Assembly (NCBI RefSeq): GCF_000716545.1
Contig: NZ_JNWZ01000040.1
Span: 1 to 64,000 of the forward strand
Reading direction: 5' to 3'
Source of the DNA: Kitasatospora phosalacinea
GTDB lineage: Bacteria > Actinomycetota > Actinomycetes > Streptomycetales > Streptomycetaceae
Length of the DNA: 64,000 nucleotides
Positions 16,368-25,500 of this stretch are shown piece after piece (the stretch's first letter is position 1; each line of letters begins with the position of its first letter). The notes below the pieces were generated by a model, which saw only the letters and a program-made list of their open reading frames with translations, was not told the origin of the DNA and made no database searches. The position numbers and the translations under genes were made by a program.

Positions 16368-17072
16368 GTGGCACAGCAGACTACGGAAGAACGCCCCGGC
16401 ATTGCCGCCGCGATCGTGGTCCACGAAGGCCGCGTTCTGATGGTGAGACGGCGAGTGAGCGAGGGCCAGCTCTCCTGGCAGTTCCCGGCCGGTGAGATCG
16501 AGGCTGGGGAGTCGCCCGAGGAGGCGGCCGTGCGCGAGACCGCGGAGGAGACCGGGCTCGATGTGAGGGCGATCAAGCTGCTGGGTGAGCGCATGCATCC
16601 GAAGACCGGCCGCCTGATGTCGTACACGGCCTGCGAGGTCGTCAGCGGCACCGCTGACGTCGTGGATACAGACGAGCTGGACGCCCTCGCCTGGGTGACC
16701 CGCGCCCAGATCCCCGAGTACGTGCCGTACCGACTCTTCGAACCGGTGCAGGCGTACCTGACATCTTCCTCGATACCCGACCAAGGCTCTAGGCACGGTG
16801 TCCGAGATGCTCGGCCACTCCTCCATCAAGATCACATCAGACACCTGCGCCACGTCCTGCCCGACATCGCCAAGGGGCCGGCCGAGACCGATGCGGGGCC
16901 CTCAGCGGAAGGCTGCGGAGAGGATCGCGACCAAGGATTGATCCAAGATCAACAGCCACACTCACGCATCGCTCACGCAGGCGATCCCGTAGCGCCACGC
17001 CGACGCCTGCCCGCACGCCGGGGAACAACAAAAGGCCCAGGTCAGCGGCTATCTGACCTGGGCCTCCACTGA
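16368..17072 (+). CDS. NUDIX hydrolase whose C-terminus reads into integrase debris
   Basis: Residues 1-135 are a NUDIX hydrolase with a good box, AGEIEAGESPEE then RETAEETGL. The start is GTG at 16368 behind a GGAG site. The normal domain ends near LFEPVQAYL (about 16757), but no stop follows. The frame continues through the remains of an integrase gene and the terminator hairpin and stops at TGA 17070-17072, at the edge of the tRNA. The last hundred residues are therefore junction-derived. Expression and stability of this tail are unknown. Confidence 0.75.
   Translation: MAQQTTEERPGIAAAIVVHEGRVLMVRRRVSEGQLSWQFPAGEIEAGESPEEAAVRETAEETGLDVRAIKLLGERMHPKTGRLMSYTACEVVSGTADVVDTDELDALAWVTRAQIPEYVPYRLFEPVQAYLTSSSIPDQGSRHGVRDARPLLHQDHIRHLRHVLPDIAKGPAETDAGPSAEGCGEDRDQGLIQDQQPHSRIAHAGDPVAPRRRLPARRGTTKGPGQRLSDLGLH
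16790..16980 (+). pseudogene. Remnant of a tyrosine-recombinase (integrase) C-terminus
   Basis: In one frame the DNA reads GTVSEMLGHSSIKITSDT, the conserved end of Streptomyces integrases around the LGH box. Shifting one base then gives HVLPDIAKGPAETDA, the expected next segment. A single-base loss near 16845 and a Tyr-to-Cys change at the position of the nucleophile (TGC for TAC) leave it inactive. The rest of the integrase is missing. Its place just inside the right attachment repeat is where such genes normally sit. Confidence 0.75.
17033..17065 (-). terminator. Terminator of tRNA-Thr supplied by the island
   Basis: AGGCCCAGGTCAG pairs perfectly with CTGACCTGGGCCT (13 bp, 7-nt loop). Read on the minus strand it comes just after the tRNA and is followed by a T-rich run (TTTTGTTGTT), so it is a good intrinsic terminator. 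It parallels the hairpin at 116-138 but differs in sequence. Confidence 0.8.
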
Positions 17073-17113
17073 GCCGCCTATGGGATTCGAACCCATGACC
17101 TACGCATTACGAG
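17068..17113. repeat. Right attachment-site repeat within tRNA-Thr
   Basis: Identical to 148-193 over 46 bases. It begins 4 bases beyond the 3' end of the intact tRNA and ends in the anticodon loop, giving the likely crossover region of the lost integrase. Confidence 0.9.
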
Positions 17114-17145
17114 TGCGTTGCTCTGGCCAACTGAGCTAAGGCGGC
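17072..17145 (-). tRNA. tRNA-Thr (anticodon CGT)
   Basis: Read on the minus strand the RNA starts GCCGCCTTAGCTCAG, has a D arm, an anticodon stem ACGCA/TGCGT around a loop with CGT, the T-arm GGTTCGAATCC and the closing AGGCGGC. The 7-bp acceptor stem is perfect and no CCA is encoded. It serves as the attachment site of the island, and its 3' half comes from the island copy. A TAGACT-like -10 lies about 60 bases upstream at 17212-17217. Confidence 0.95.
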
Positions 17146-17252
17146 ACCGCTGCCGGTGACCCGGCCCGCGAGGGCAAGGGTCGCATCGGCAACGCGCGCC
17201 AGTCTACACAGTTTCCGGGGGTGATCCGCACGCGGCCGCGGGTGGGCGGGGG

Positions 17253-17903
17253 TCAGGCGGAGGAGACGGCGAGCTTGGCGGCGAAGCCGGCGAAGAGGAC
17301 GGCCACGGAGGAGGTGAGGCCGGCGGAGAGGCGCTTGCGGCGGCGGAAGGCGTTGGCGAGGGTGGTGCCGGTGAAGATCAGCAGGGAGAGGTAGAGGAAG
17401 GAGAAGACCTGCAGGACGCCGCCGAGGAGGGCGAAGGAGAGGACGGGGGCGCCGTAGGAGGGGTCGACGAACTGGGTGAAGAAGGAGAGCAGGAAGAGGA
17501 TCGCCTTGGGGTTGAACAGGCTGATCACCAGCGCGCGGCGGAAGGGCCGTTCGCCGTCGGCGGCGGGGCCGTCCTCGGCGGGGGCCGCGGCCAGGGCGCG
17601 TTCGCGCCACATCCGGTGGGCGGCCCGGAGCATGCCGTAGCCGATCCACAGCAGGTAGGCGGCGCCGCCGAACTTGACCACCGCGAAGACCGCGGGGTTG
17701 GCCCGGAGCAGGGAGGCCGCGCCGAGGGAGGTGAGGCTGATCAGGGTGAGGTCGCCGAGGAAGACCCCGCAGGCCGCGCGGTAGCCGGTGCGGACGCCCT
17801 TGCGGGCGGCGACGGAGAGCACGTAGAGGGAGTTGGGTCCGGGCAGCAGGACGATGACCAGTGCGCCGAGGACGTAGGTGGCCAGGTCGTGGACTCCGAG
17901 CAC
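17253..17903 (-). CDS. LysE/RhtB-family amino-acid exporter (LeuE-like)
   Basis: The 216-residue membrane protein has the LysE pattern: an N-terminal segment ending VIVLLPGPNSLYVL, the GxRxGYRAACGVFLGD loop and five or six hydrophobic segments, with FNPKAILFLLSFFTQF in the middle. The family exports amino acids or related compounds with the proton gradient. The GTG start at 17903, behind a GGAG, places the conserved PGPN motif at the normal distance. It is the first core gene beyond the tRNA and reads toward it. The asparagine-proline pair in FNPK is preserved; the substrate is inferred only from family likeness. Confidence 0.85.
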   Translation of the reverse strand: MLGVHDLATYVLGALVIVLLPGPNSLYVLSVAARKGVRTGYRAACGVFLGDLTLISLTSLGAASLLRANPAVFAVVKFGGAAYLLWIGYGMLRAAHRMWRERALAAAPAEDGPAADGERPFRRALVISLFNPKAILFLLSFFTQFVDPSYGAPVLSFALLGGVLQVFSFLYLSLLIFTGTTLANAFRRRKRLSAGLTSSVAVLFAGFAAKLAVSSA

Positions 17904-18022
17904 TGCGGTTCTCCAGGAAGCGGGCAGACAGGACGCCGAAGGGGCTGCGCCATGGTAGCCGCCAGCCCCTTCGTTCGAGAACGCTCCTGTCACACCCGCC
18001 CTCCCGGGAGGGGCGACCCGGT

Positions 18023-19630
18023 TCAGTCCTTGCAGGTCTTCCCGTTCGCGGGGGCCTCCCCGCCGAGCAGGTAGTCGTTGATCGCGTTGTCGACGCACGC
18101 GTTCTGCCGCTGGTACGCGGTGTGCCCGTCGCCCTCGTAGGTGAGCAGCCGCCCGCTCTCCAACTGCCCGGCCAGCGACTTCGCCCAGGCGTACGGGGTG
18201 GCCGGGTCCCGGGTGGTGCCGACGACCACGATCGGGTCGGCCCCGGCGGCCCGGACGGTGTGCGGGGCGCCGGTGGCCTTGTCCGGCCAGTACGCGCAGC
18301 CGAGCGCCATCCAGGCCATGTCGCGGCCGAAGTGCGGGGCCGCCTTCTCGAACGCGGGGACGGCGGCGGCGACGGCGGCCGGGTCGGTGAACGGGGCTGG
18401 CAGGTCGAGGCAGTTGACCGCCATGTTGGCGAACATCAGGTTGTCGTAACCGCCGTCGCTGCCGCGTCCGTAGTAGCTGTCGGCGAGCTTGAGCAGCCCG
18501 CTGCCGTCGCCCGCCCGGGCGGTGGTCAGCGCCTCGCGCAGGTAGGGCCACAGCGACTCGGCGTACATCGCCTCGGCGACGGCGGTGAGCGCCTGGGCCT
18601 CGGTCAGCGGGCGGTTCTGCTCGGTCGGCAGCGACTTCGCGTCGAGCCCCGCGAACAGCGCGGTGAGCTTCTCCCCGGCCTCCGTCGCGCTGTGCCCGAC
18701 GGGGCAGTCGTCCCGCTTGGCGCAGTCCTCGGCGAACGCCGTCCAGGCCGTCTCGAAGCCGCCGGCCTGGGTGAGGTTCCCGGTGACGGCGTCCAGCGAG
18801 GGGTCCATCGCACCGTCCAGGACGACCTTGCCGACCTTGCTCGGGAACAGGCCCGCGTACGTCGCGCCGAGGAAGGTGCCGTACGACTTGCCGACGTAGT
18901 TGAGCTTCCGGTCGCCGACCAGCTCCCGCAGCACGTCCATGTCGCGGGCCGCCTCCACGGTGGAGACGTGGCCCAGCAGTTCGCCCGCCTCGGACCGGCA
19001 GCCGGCCGCGAACTCCTTGTCGGCGGCCACCACCGCGTCGATCTCGCCCCGGTCGTCGGGGGTGAGGTCGGTGCCGGTGTACGTGTCCATCCGCGGGCCG
19101 CTCAGGCAGGTGATCGGCGCCGAGCGCCCGACCCCGCGCGGGTCGAAGCCCACCAGGTCGTAGCCGGAGCGCACGCCCGCGTCGTAGCGCGCCGCGACCC
19201 GCTCCGCGTAGTCGATCGCCGAACCGCCCGGGCCGCCCGGGTTGAGCAGCAGCGAGCCGATCCGGCGCGAGGCGTCGCCGGCCGGCTTGCGGACCGCGGA
19301 CAGCTCCACGTCGTGCCCGTCCCCGGGGTGCGCGTAGTCCAGCGGCACCTTGAAGGTCGTGCACTCGAACCCGGAGTCGCACGCCTTCCAGCTCAACTTC
19401 TGCGCGTAGTACGGGGCCAGGCCGGCCGGCAGCCCGACCGGCAGCGGCTCCAGCGGGGTCGCCCCGGACGGGGCGGGGGCGCCCGGCACGCTGTCCGTCG
19501 ACCGGCCCGGGCTGCCGGACGGCGTGCCGGACGAGGTCGGGTGCCCGGAGGTGCAGCCCGCCAGCAGCAGCGAAACGGCGGCGGCCAGCACGACGGCGGG
19601 CGCCGCCCGACGGCTCCGGACGACTCTCAT
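18023..19630 (-). CDS. Secreted alpha/beta-hydrolase lipoprotein (tripeptidyl aminopeptidase, SlpD/E-like)
   Basis: The N-terminus is a lipoprotein signal with LLLAGC (Cys about residue 26), so the enzyme is tethered outside the membrane. LLLNPGGPGGS forms the oxyanion region, FDPRGVGRS follows, and GKSYGTFLG holds the nucleophilic Ser. A DPATPY Asp and a DGHTAY His near the end complete the triad. The last 100 residues match the TAP-like C-terminal domain. Streptomyces homologues cut tripeptides from protein N-termini. A Gly/Ser/Pro-rich linker follows the signal. Start ATG at 19630. Confidence 0.88.
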   Translation of the reverse strand: MRVVRSRRAAPAVVLAAAVSLLLAGCTSGHPTSSGTPSGSPGRSTDSVPGAPAPSGATPLEPLPVGLPAGLAPYYAQKLSWKACDSGFECTTFKVPLDYAHPGDGHDVELSAVRKPAGDASRRIGSLLLNPGGPGGSAIDYAERVAARYDAGVRSGYDLVGFDPRGVGRSAPITCLSGPRMDTYTGTDLTPDDRGEIDAVVAADKEFAAGCRSEAGELLGHVSTVEAARDMDVLRELVGDRKLNYVGKSYGTFLGATYAGLFPSKVGKVVLDGAMDPSLDAVTGNLTQAGGFETAWTAFAEDCAKRDDCPVGHSATEAGEKLTALFAGLDAKSLPTEQNRPLTEAQALTAVAEAMYAESLWPYLREALTTARAGDGSGLLKLADSYYGRGSDGGYDNLMFANMAVNCLDLPAPFTDPAAVAAAVPAFEKAAPHFGRDMAWMALGCAYWPDKATGAPHTVRAAGADPIVVVGTTRDPATPYAWAKSLAGQLESGRLLTYEGDGHTAYQRQNACVDNAINDYLLGGEAPANGKTCKD

Positions 19631-19850
19631 GAGGCGGGTCCTCTCCCCTGGGGAACGGCGCGGCGGCCGGGAGCCCGAGCCTAGCGGGCGCGGCCGACGC
19701 CCCCGGCAACCCGCCCGGCCACCACCCCGGCCGGCCGATCATCACACCGCCGATCGCACCACACCCCGGCACCGAACGGCCCGCGCACCACACGGCCGCG
19801 CCGAACGACCCGCCCCGCCCCGCCCCGGCCCACCCCGGCCGGGTCCGCCG

Positions 19851-20942
19851 CTACCCGGCCAGCTGCTCCGCCAGGTACTGCACCGCGACCCGCACCAGCC
19901 GCAGCCGCTCCCGCTCCGGCGTGTAGTCCTGCACCACCTCCGAAGTGCGCACCTGTGCAAGCGACTTGGCGTCCCGCAGGGCGGCCTGCACCGCCCGCCC
20001 GGACGCCAGCGCGGCCGCGTCCCGCTTCGCCGCGGCCAGCAGCAGCCGCGGCGCCACCGCCCCGGGAGCCTCCGCCGCCGCCCCGGCCAGCGCCTTGGCG
20101 TCGTACCGGCCGGAGACCGCCGCGGCCGCCCCGTACAGGTCGGGCCGGGCCAGCCCGGCCGCGGCCGCGCAGGGGGCGCCGGCGTCCACGCCGAGCACGC
20201 TCCAACCGCCGGGGCCGGCCGGCAGGGTGCGGAAGGCCGCGCCGATCGCCGAGCGCAGCGCCGCGTCGTCCGCGACCGCCTGCGGGGCGGCCGCCACCAG
20301 GTCGCAGGGGTGGCCGGTACCGCCGGGCGCCTCGGGGGCGACCACCACGAACGGGCGGGCCTTGCCCTGCTGCACCGCCGACGCCACCCCGTCGAACACG
20401 TCCGGCAGGTCGGCGTCGGCGGTGCGCCCGGGCGTCCCGGAGTGCAGCACGATCACCGGGAACCGGTCCGCCGCGTTCTTCCCGTACTCGGCCGGCAGCC
20501 ACACCCGCACCGTCCGCACCCGCCCGTCCGGCCCCGGCACCGCGCCCTGCATCAGCTCGCCGCCCGCCGCCCGGCCCACGTCGGCGAACGCCACCGCCGG
20601 GGGCGCCGCGGACGCCGCAGAAGGCGAGGACGAGGGCGACGGTGAGGGCGAGGCCGGCGCGGCCCCCACCGCCCGGTCCGCGCTGCCCGCCTCCGCCGCG
20701 ACCGTCCGCACCTCCCCGCGACCGCCCCGCTCCCCCAGCAGCACCGCCACCCCCAGCGCGCTCACGCACGTCAGGCACAGCGCCGCCGCCCCCGCCCGCA
20801 CCAGCACCGGCCGCGCCTCCGCCGCCAGCTCGTACGTCTGCGCGGACCGCAGGTCCCGCCAGCGCACCATCGCCGAACGGGCCAGCCAACTGCCCGCTAC
20901 CGCGGCCACCAGCAACGACAGGACGAGGAGCGAACGGGGCAT
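19851..20942 (-). CDS. Membrane-anchored esterase-like alpha/beta-hydrolase
   Basis: The protein has an N-terminal membrane segment (LLVLSLLVAAVAGSWLA), a second hydrophobic segment near residues 48-68, an Ala/Pro/Ser-rich linker and an outer domain resembling the putative-esterase (antigen 85/esterase D) group. FPVIVLHSGTPG and VVVAPEAPG match the core. Where a nucleophile Ser is expected the sequence reads GWSVLGVDAGAPCAA, which lacks a clear G-x-S-x-G, so activity is doubtful. The ATG at 20942 is used; GTG codons a few triplets upstream are possible. It is followed at some distance by the tripeptidyl-peptidase gene and preceded by holB. Confidence 0.7.
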   Translation of the reverse strand: MPRSLLVLSLLVAAVAGSWLARSAMVRWRDLRSAQTYELAAEARPVLVRAGAAALCLTCVSALGVAVLLGERGGRGEVRTVAAEAGSADRAVGAAPASPSPSPSSSPSAASAAPPAVAFADVGRAAGGELMQGAVPGPDGRVRTVRVWLPAEYGKNAADRFPVIVLHSGTPGRTADADLPDVFDGVASAVQQGKARPFVVVAPEAPGGTGHPCDLVAAAPQAVADDAALRSAIGAAFRTLPAGPGGWSVLGVDAGAPCAAAAGLARPDLYGAAAAVSGRYDAKALAGAAAEAPGAVAPRLLLAAAKRDAAALASGRAVQAALRDAKSLAQVRTSEVVQDYTPERERLRLVRVAVQYLAEQLAG

Positions 20943-21101
20943 GGGACGCACCACCTCGGGGAAGGACCGGCCGCCGGACGCGGGCGCGTGGTCAGTGCAC
21001 AGGGTGCAAGACCAGGTGCCCACTCGCCCGGGGGCGGTACGGGCGTCTCCGCACGTTCACTCGAACGAGCGACGGCCGGACGGCCCCGGGGCGCGGGCCG
21101 G

Positions 21102-22307
21102 TCAGCCCGCCCGCAGCGCCACCGTCATCGCCTCCACCGCCAGCAGCGGGTCCACGTTCCGGTCCAGCGCCCGGCGACAGGCCAGCACCGCCTCGATCCG
21201 GCGCAGCGTGTTCTCCGCCGTGCCCTGGCCCGCGACCCGCTGCAGCGCCGGCCGCTGGTCGTCGTTGGCCAGCGCCCCGTCCGAGCCGAACTGCAGGGCC
21301 AGCACGTCCCGGTAGAAGCCCAGCAGGTCGCCCAGTGCCACGTTCAGCGTCTCGCGCCGGGTGCGGGTGGCCCGGCTCTTCTGCCGCTTCTCCAGGTCCT
21401 TCACCGCACCGGCCATGCCGCGCGGCGCCCGGCTGCCCTCCGCCGCGCCGTACGCGGCCCGCAGGTCCTCGGTCTCCCGGGCGTCCTGGGTCTCGGCCAG
21501 CGCCTCGGCGTCCGCCTTCGCGGTGTCCACCAGCCGCTGGGCGGCCGCCAGGCAGCCGCCCAGGTCGGCCACCTCCAGCGGGATCCGCAGCACCTCGGCC
21601 CGCCGCGACCGGGCCTGCTCGTCCACCGCGAGCCGCCGCGAGCGGTCGATGTCGCCCTGCCCGGCCAGCGCCGCCAGCCGGGCCGCCTCCGGCTCCACGC
21701 CGTCCCGCCGCACCAGCATGTCGGCGACCGCCTCCGCGGCGGGCGTGCGCAGCACCAGCAGCCGGCAGCGCGAGCGGATGGTCGGCAGCACGTCCTGCAC
21801 GGACGGCGCGCACAGCAGCCACACCGTCCGCGGCGAGGGCTCCTCGACGCCCTTGAGCAGCGCGTTCGCCGCCGCCTCGGTCAGCCGGTGCGCGGCGTCC
21901 ACCAGGATCACCGACCAGCGGCCGCCGGTCGGGTAGCTCGCCGCCCGCAGCACCAGGTCGCGCATGTCGCCGACGCCGATCGACAGGCCGTCCGTGCGCA
22001 CCTGCTTCACGTCCGCGTGGCTACCGGCCAGCACGGTGTGGCACCCGTCGCAGAACCCGCAGCCCGGCACCCCGCCCAGCTCCAAGTCCGGGCTGGTGCA
22101 CTGCAGCGACGCGGCGAACGCCCGCGCCGCCGTCACCTGCCCGGCGCCCGGCGGGCCGGTGAACAGCCAGGCGTGCGTCATCAGCGAGGCGTTCCCCGCC
22201 GGGGCCTCCCCGCGCCCCGCCAGCACGCTCGCCCGGGCCGCCCGGGCCGCCGCCTGCAACTGCTCGACCACCCGGTCCTGGCCGACCAGGTCGTCCCACA
22301 CACTCAC
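21102..22307 (-). CDS. holB: DNA polymerase III subunit delta'
   Basis: A 401-residue clamp-loader subunit of the AAA+ type: SVWDDLVGQDRVVEQL at the start, a P-loop region TGPPGAGQVTAAR in which the usual GKT/S is GQV, a zinc module CGFCDGCHTV, and RWSVILVDAAHRLTEAAANALLK around Walker B. It opens the sliding clamp during replication. The lost Lys means it cannot bind ATP normally, as is accepted for delta' subunits. It follows the MFS-thymidylate kinase gene in the same direction, an arrangement I recall in streptomycetes. Confidence 0.92.
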   Translation of the reverse strand: MSVWDDLVGQDRVVEQLQAAARAARASVLAGRGEAPAGNASLMTHAWLFTGPPGAGQVTAARAFAASLQCTSPDLELGGVPGCGFCDGCHTVLAGSHADVKQVRTDGLSIGVGDMRDLVLRAASYPTGGRWSVILVDAAHRLTEAAANALLKGVEEPSPRTVWLLCAPSVQDVLPTIRSRCRLLVLRTPAAEAVADMLVRRDGVEPEAARLAALAGQGDIDRSRRLAVDEQARSRRAEVLRIPLEVADLGGCLAAAQRLVDTAKADAEALAETQDARETEDLRAAYGAAEGSRAPRGMAGAVKDLEKRQKSRATRTRRETLNVALGDLLGFYRDVLALQFGSDGALANDDQRPALQRVAGQGTAENTLRRIEAVLACRRALDRNVDPLLAVEAMTVALRAG

Positions 22308-22510
22308 GCCGCGCTCCTCCTCGCCGATCCCGCCGCCCCGCCGAGCCTAACCCCGCCCGACGACAGCGCCCCGCGCCCCGGCGTGCGACCAGGGGCGGGG
22401 AACCACGCGGCGGGCCCCACACACCGGCGAGGTCGCGACGGGGACGGTGACCCACCCTCCCCGTCGCGACCTCGCGACAGCTGCTCCCCGCCCTCCCGGA
22501 CGGACCCGCT

Positions 22511-25500
22511 CTAGTCCTTGCGGCGGCGCCAGCCACCCTTCTTCGGCTGCGCGTCCGGCCCGTCCTCGGGCTCGTCCGACTCCCAGCGGGCCCACTCCTC
22601 GCGGGTGCCGAGCAGGCTGTCCGTCAGGCTGGGCAGGTCGTCGAGCGGCGTCTCCTCCGCCCACTCCGGCCGGGGCCGCAGCTCGCGGGTCTGCGCGGAG
22701 TCGTTCTCGTCCCGGAACAGCCCCCCGGGCACCCGCGCGGCCGGGCCGTCCGCCTTGGGCAGCACCGCCGTCTCCGCGACGTCCTCGACCACCGGCAGCA
22801 CCGCGGTCTCCTCGACCACCGGCAGCACCGCGGTCTCGTCGACCGCCGGCTTCCCCTGCCCGGGCCGGGGCAGCTCGCGGGTGGTCTCCGCCTCCGCCCC
22901 GTCCTCGACCTTCGGCAGCACCGCGGTCTCATCGGCCGGAGCCGGAGCCGAAACCGGAGTCGGAGCAGGAGCCGGGGCCTGCGCCGCAGCCGACGCGGCC
23001 GCCTCCGCCTCCGCGGCCCGCCGCGCGGCCTCCGCCCGCTGCAGCGCCTCCTCGGCGCGCCGCCGCTGCTCCTCCCGCTGCAGCTCGCGCTGCCGGGCGA
23101 ACTCGGCCCGGGCGGCCTCCTCCGCGGCAGCCTTGCGCGCGGCCTCCGCCGCCGCCTCGGCCCGGGCGGCCTCCTCGGCCCGCCGCTCGGCGTCCTCCTC
23201 GGCGCGCCGGGCGGCCGCCGCCTCGGCGGCGAGCCGGGCCTCCTCCGCGGCCTTGCGGGCGGCCTCGGCCTCGGCGCGGGCGGCCTCCTCGGCGGCGAGC
23301 CGGTCCTTCTCGGCCTGTTCGGCGCGCAGCTGCTCCAGCAGTTCGAGGCGCTTGCGCTCGGCCTCCTCGGCGGCCTTGCGGGCGGCTTCGGCCTCGGCGG
23401 CGCGCCGGGCGGCCTCCTCGCGGGCCTTGCGCTCCTGCTCGGCCTTGGCGGCCCTCTCCTGGCCGGAGAGCGGCAGCTCGCGGTCGAGCCGGTGCCGGAT
23501 CGCGGTGGTGACGACGGCGGGCGCCTGGGCGCCGTCGACGACCAGGTAGCGGGCCGGGTCGGCGGCGGCCAGCGCCAGGAACCCGGAGCGGACCCGCTGG
23601 TGGAACTCGGTGGGCTCGGACTCCAGCCGGTCGAGCGCCTCGGTGAAGCGGTCCCGGGCGGCGGTCGGGTCGACGTCCAGGACGACGGTCAGGTCGGGGA
23701 CCAGCCCGCCGGTGGCCCAGCGTGAGATCCGGGCGACCTCGGTGGCGGCCAGGTCGCGGCCGGCGCCCTGGTAGGCGATGGAGGAGTCCATGTAGCGGTC
23801 GGTGATGACGACCGCGCCGCGCTCCAGCGCCGGGCGGATCACGTTCTCGACGTGCTCGGCCCGGTCGGCGGCGTAGATCAGCGCCTCGGCCCGGTGCGAC
23901 AGGCCGGTGTTGCCGACGTCCAGGACGAGGGCGCGCAGCCGCTGCCCGATCGGGGAGCCGCCGGGCTCGCGGGTGAGGACGACCTCGTGGCCCTTGGCCC
24001 GGATCCACTCGGCCAGCGCCTGCGCCTGGGTGGACTTGCCGGCGCCGTCGCCGCCCTCCAGGGCGATGAAGTAGCCCTTGCCGGCGGCCCGGTGCGGGGC
24101 GACCTCGGCCTGGCCGCGGACGGCCCGGACCAGCTCGCGGCCGAACGGGACGGCGCCGCGCTGGTCGTCGGTCTTGAGCAGCACCACGGCGGCCAGCGCC
24201 AGGGTCAGCAGCCCGGCGGTGGAGACGGCGAGCGCGGCGCCGTCGTGGATGAAGGTGAAGTGGCCGCGGCCGACCTCGCCGAGGGTGACCTGCCCGTACG
24301 CGGCGGCCAGCAGCGGCATGCCGACCAGCGCGGCGCCGACCACGGTCCGCAACACGGCGTACAGGTGCTCGGTGACCTTGTCGAGCCGGACCTCCTCGAT
24401 CTCCTGGGCGAGCAGGCCGCGCCCGGTGGCGATGACCACGCCCGCGGCCAGCCCGGCCAGCACGGTGAACAGCAGCACCAGCACGAAGTCGAGGACCAGC
24501 CCGGCCAGGATCAGCGCCACCCCGGAGGTGACCAGGCCGAGCGCGAGCAGCCGGCGGCGGGACAGGCCGGGCAGGGTGGCCCGGCTGAGCCGGACGCCGA
24601 CCGCGGGGGCGCCCGCGGCGGCCAGCACCAGCAGGCCGTAGCCGATCGGCCCGGCCAGGTGCTCGCCCGCGGTGAGCAGGCCGAGCGCGGCGACGCCGGC
24701 CATCGAGGCGTACGCGGCGGCGATCGAGAAGGTGAAGTACGGGGCGGAGCCGGTGCGGCCCTTCTTCAGGGACGAGCCGGCAGAGGGGCGACGCGAAGCG
24801 TCTCCGGCGAGCGTGGTGGTGGGCGACGGGTGGGCGTCGGTCGGGGCCCGCAGGCCCTGCAGCGGGGAGCGCGGTTCGGCGGTGGCCCCGGCCGGCAGTT
24901 CCTGGAGGTACAGCAGCGCGGCGTTGGTGGCGAACAGCGCGGCGGCGCCGAGCGCGGCGACGGTGAGCTGGTGGGTGCGCAGCCACTCCAGGCCGAGCGC
25001 GGCGAGCACGTTGTTGACCAGGGTGAAGCCGATCAGCCCGGCGGCGGCCAGCGGCAGCGCGGCCCAGCCGGTGCGCCCGTCCAGGGTGCGGACGGCGTCC
25101 AGCGCGGCGGCGGGCGGCGGGCCGGCCTGTTCGGGGACGGCCAGCAGTCCGGGGACGGCGGCGGCCTTGCCGATGGTCCAGACCCGTTCGGCGGCGCCGG
25201 CCAGGAAGGCGGTGCCGAGCAGCGTCCAGGTCGCCGAGCCGGGCGTCCAGACCGCCCACCAGGGGGCGAGTCCGATCAGCAGGGCGCGGACCAGGTCGGC
25301 GCCGAGCAGGCTCCACCGCCGGTCGAGCTTGCCGCCGACCAGGGCGTGCACGGGGCCGAGCAGGGCCGCGCCGACCAGCCCGGTGGCGAGCAGCCGGGCC
25401 GCGAACACCGCGGCGACGGCCAGCGCCAGCGCCCGGTAGCCGTGCCCGAACTGGCCGCCGAGCACGGCGGCCACCACGGTGAGCGGCACCAGCACCAGGA

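Larger units (their letters stand above)
148..17113. mobile_element. Genomic island integrated in tRNA-Thr(CGT)
   Basis: The island is bounded by the 46-bp direct repeats at 148-193 and 17068-17113. It carries AIPR, restriction-modification and accessory enzyme genes of visibly lower GC than the flanking chromosome, especially between 500 and 6200. No intact integrase, excisionase, replication or transfer gene was seen. A decayed integrase tail lies at the right edge, so the element is probably immobile unless helped in trans. The right boundary is well supported; the left abuts an IS end. Confidence 0.85.
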
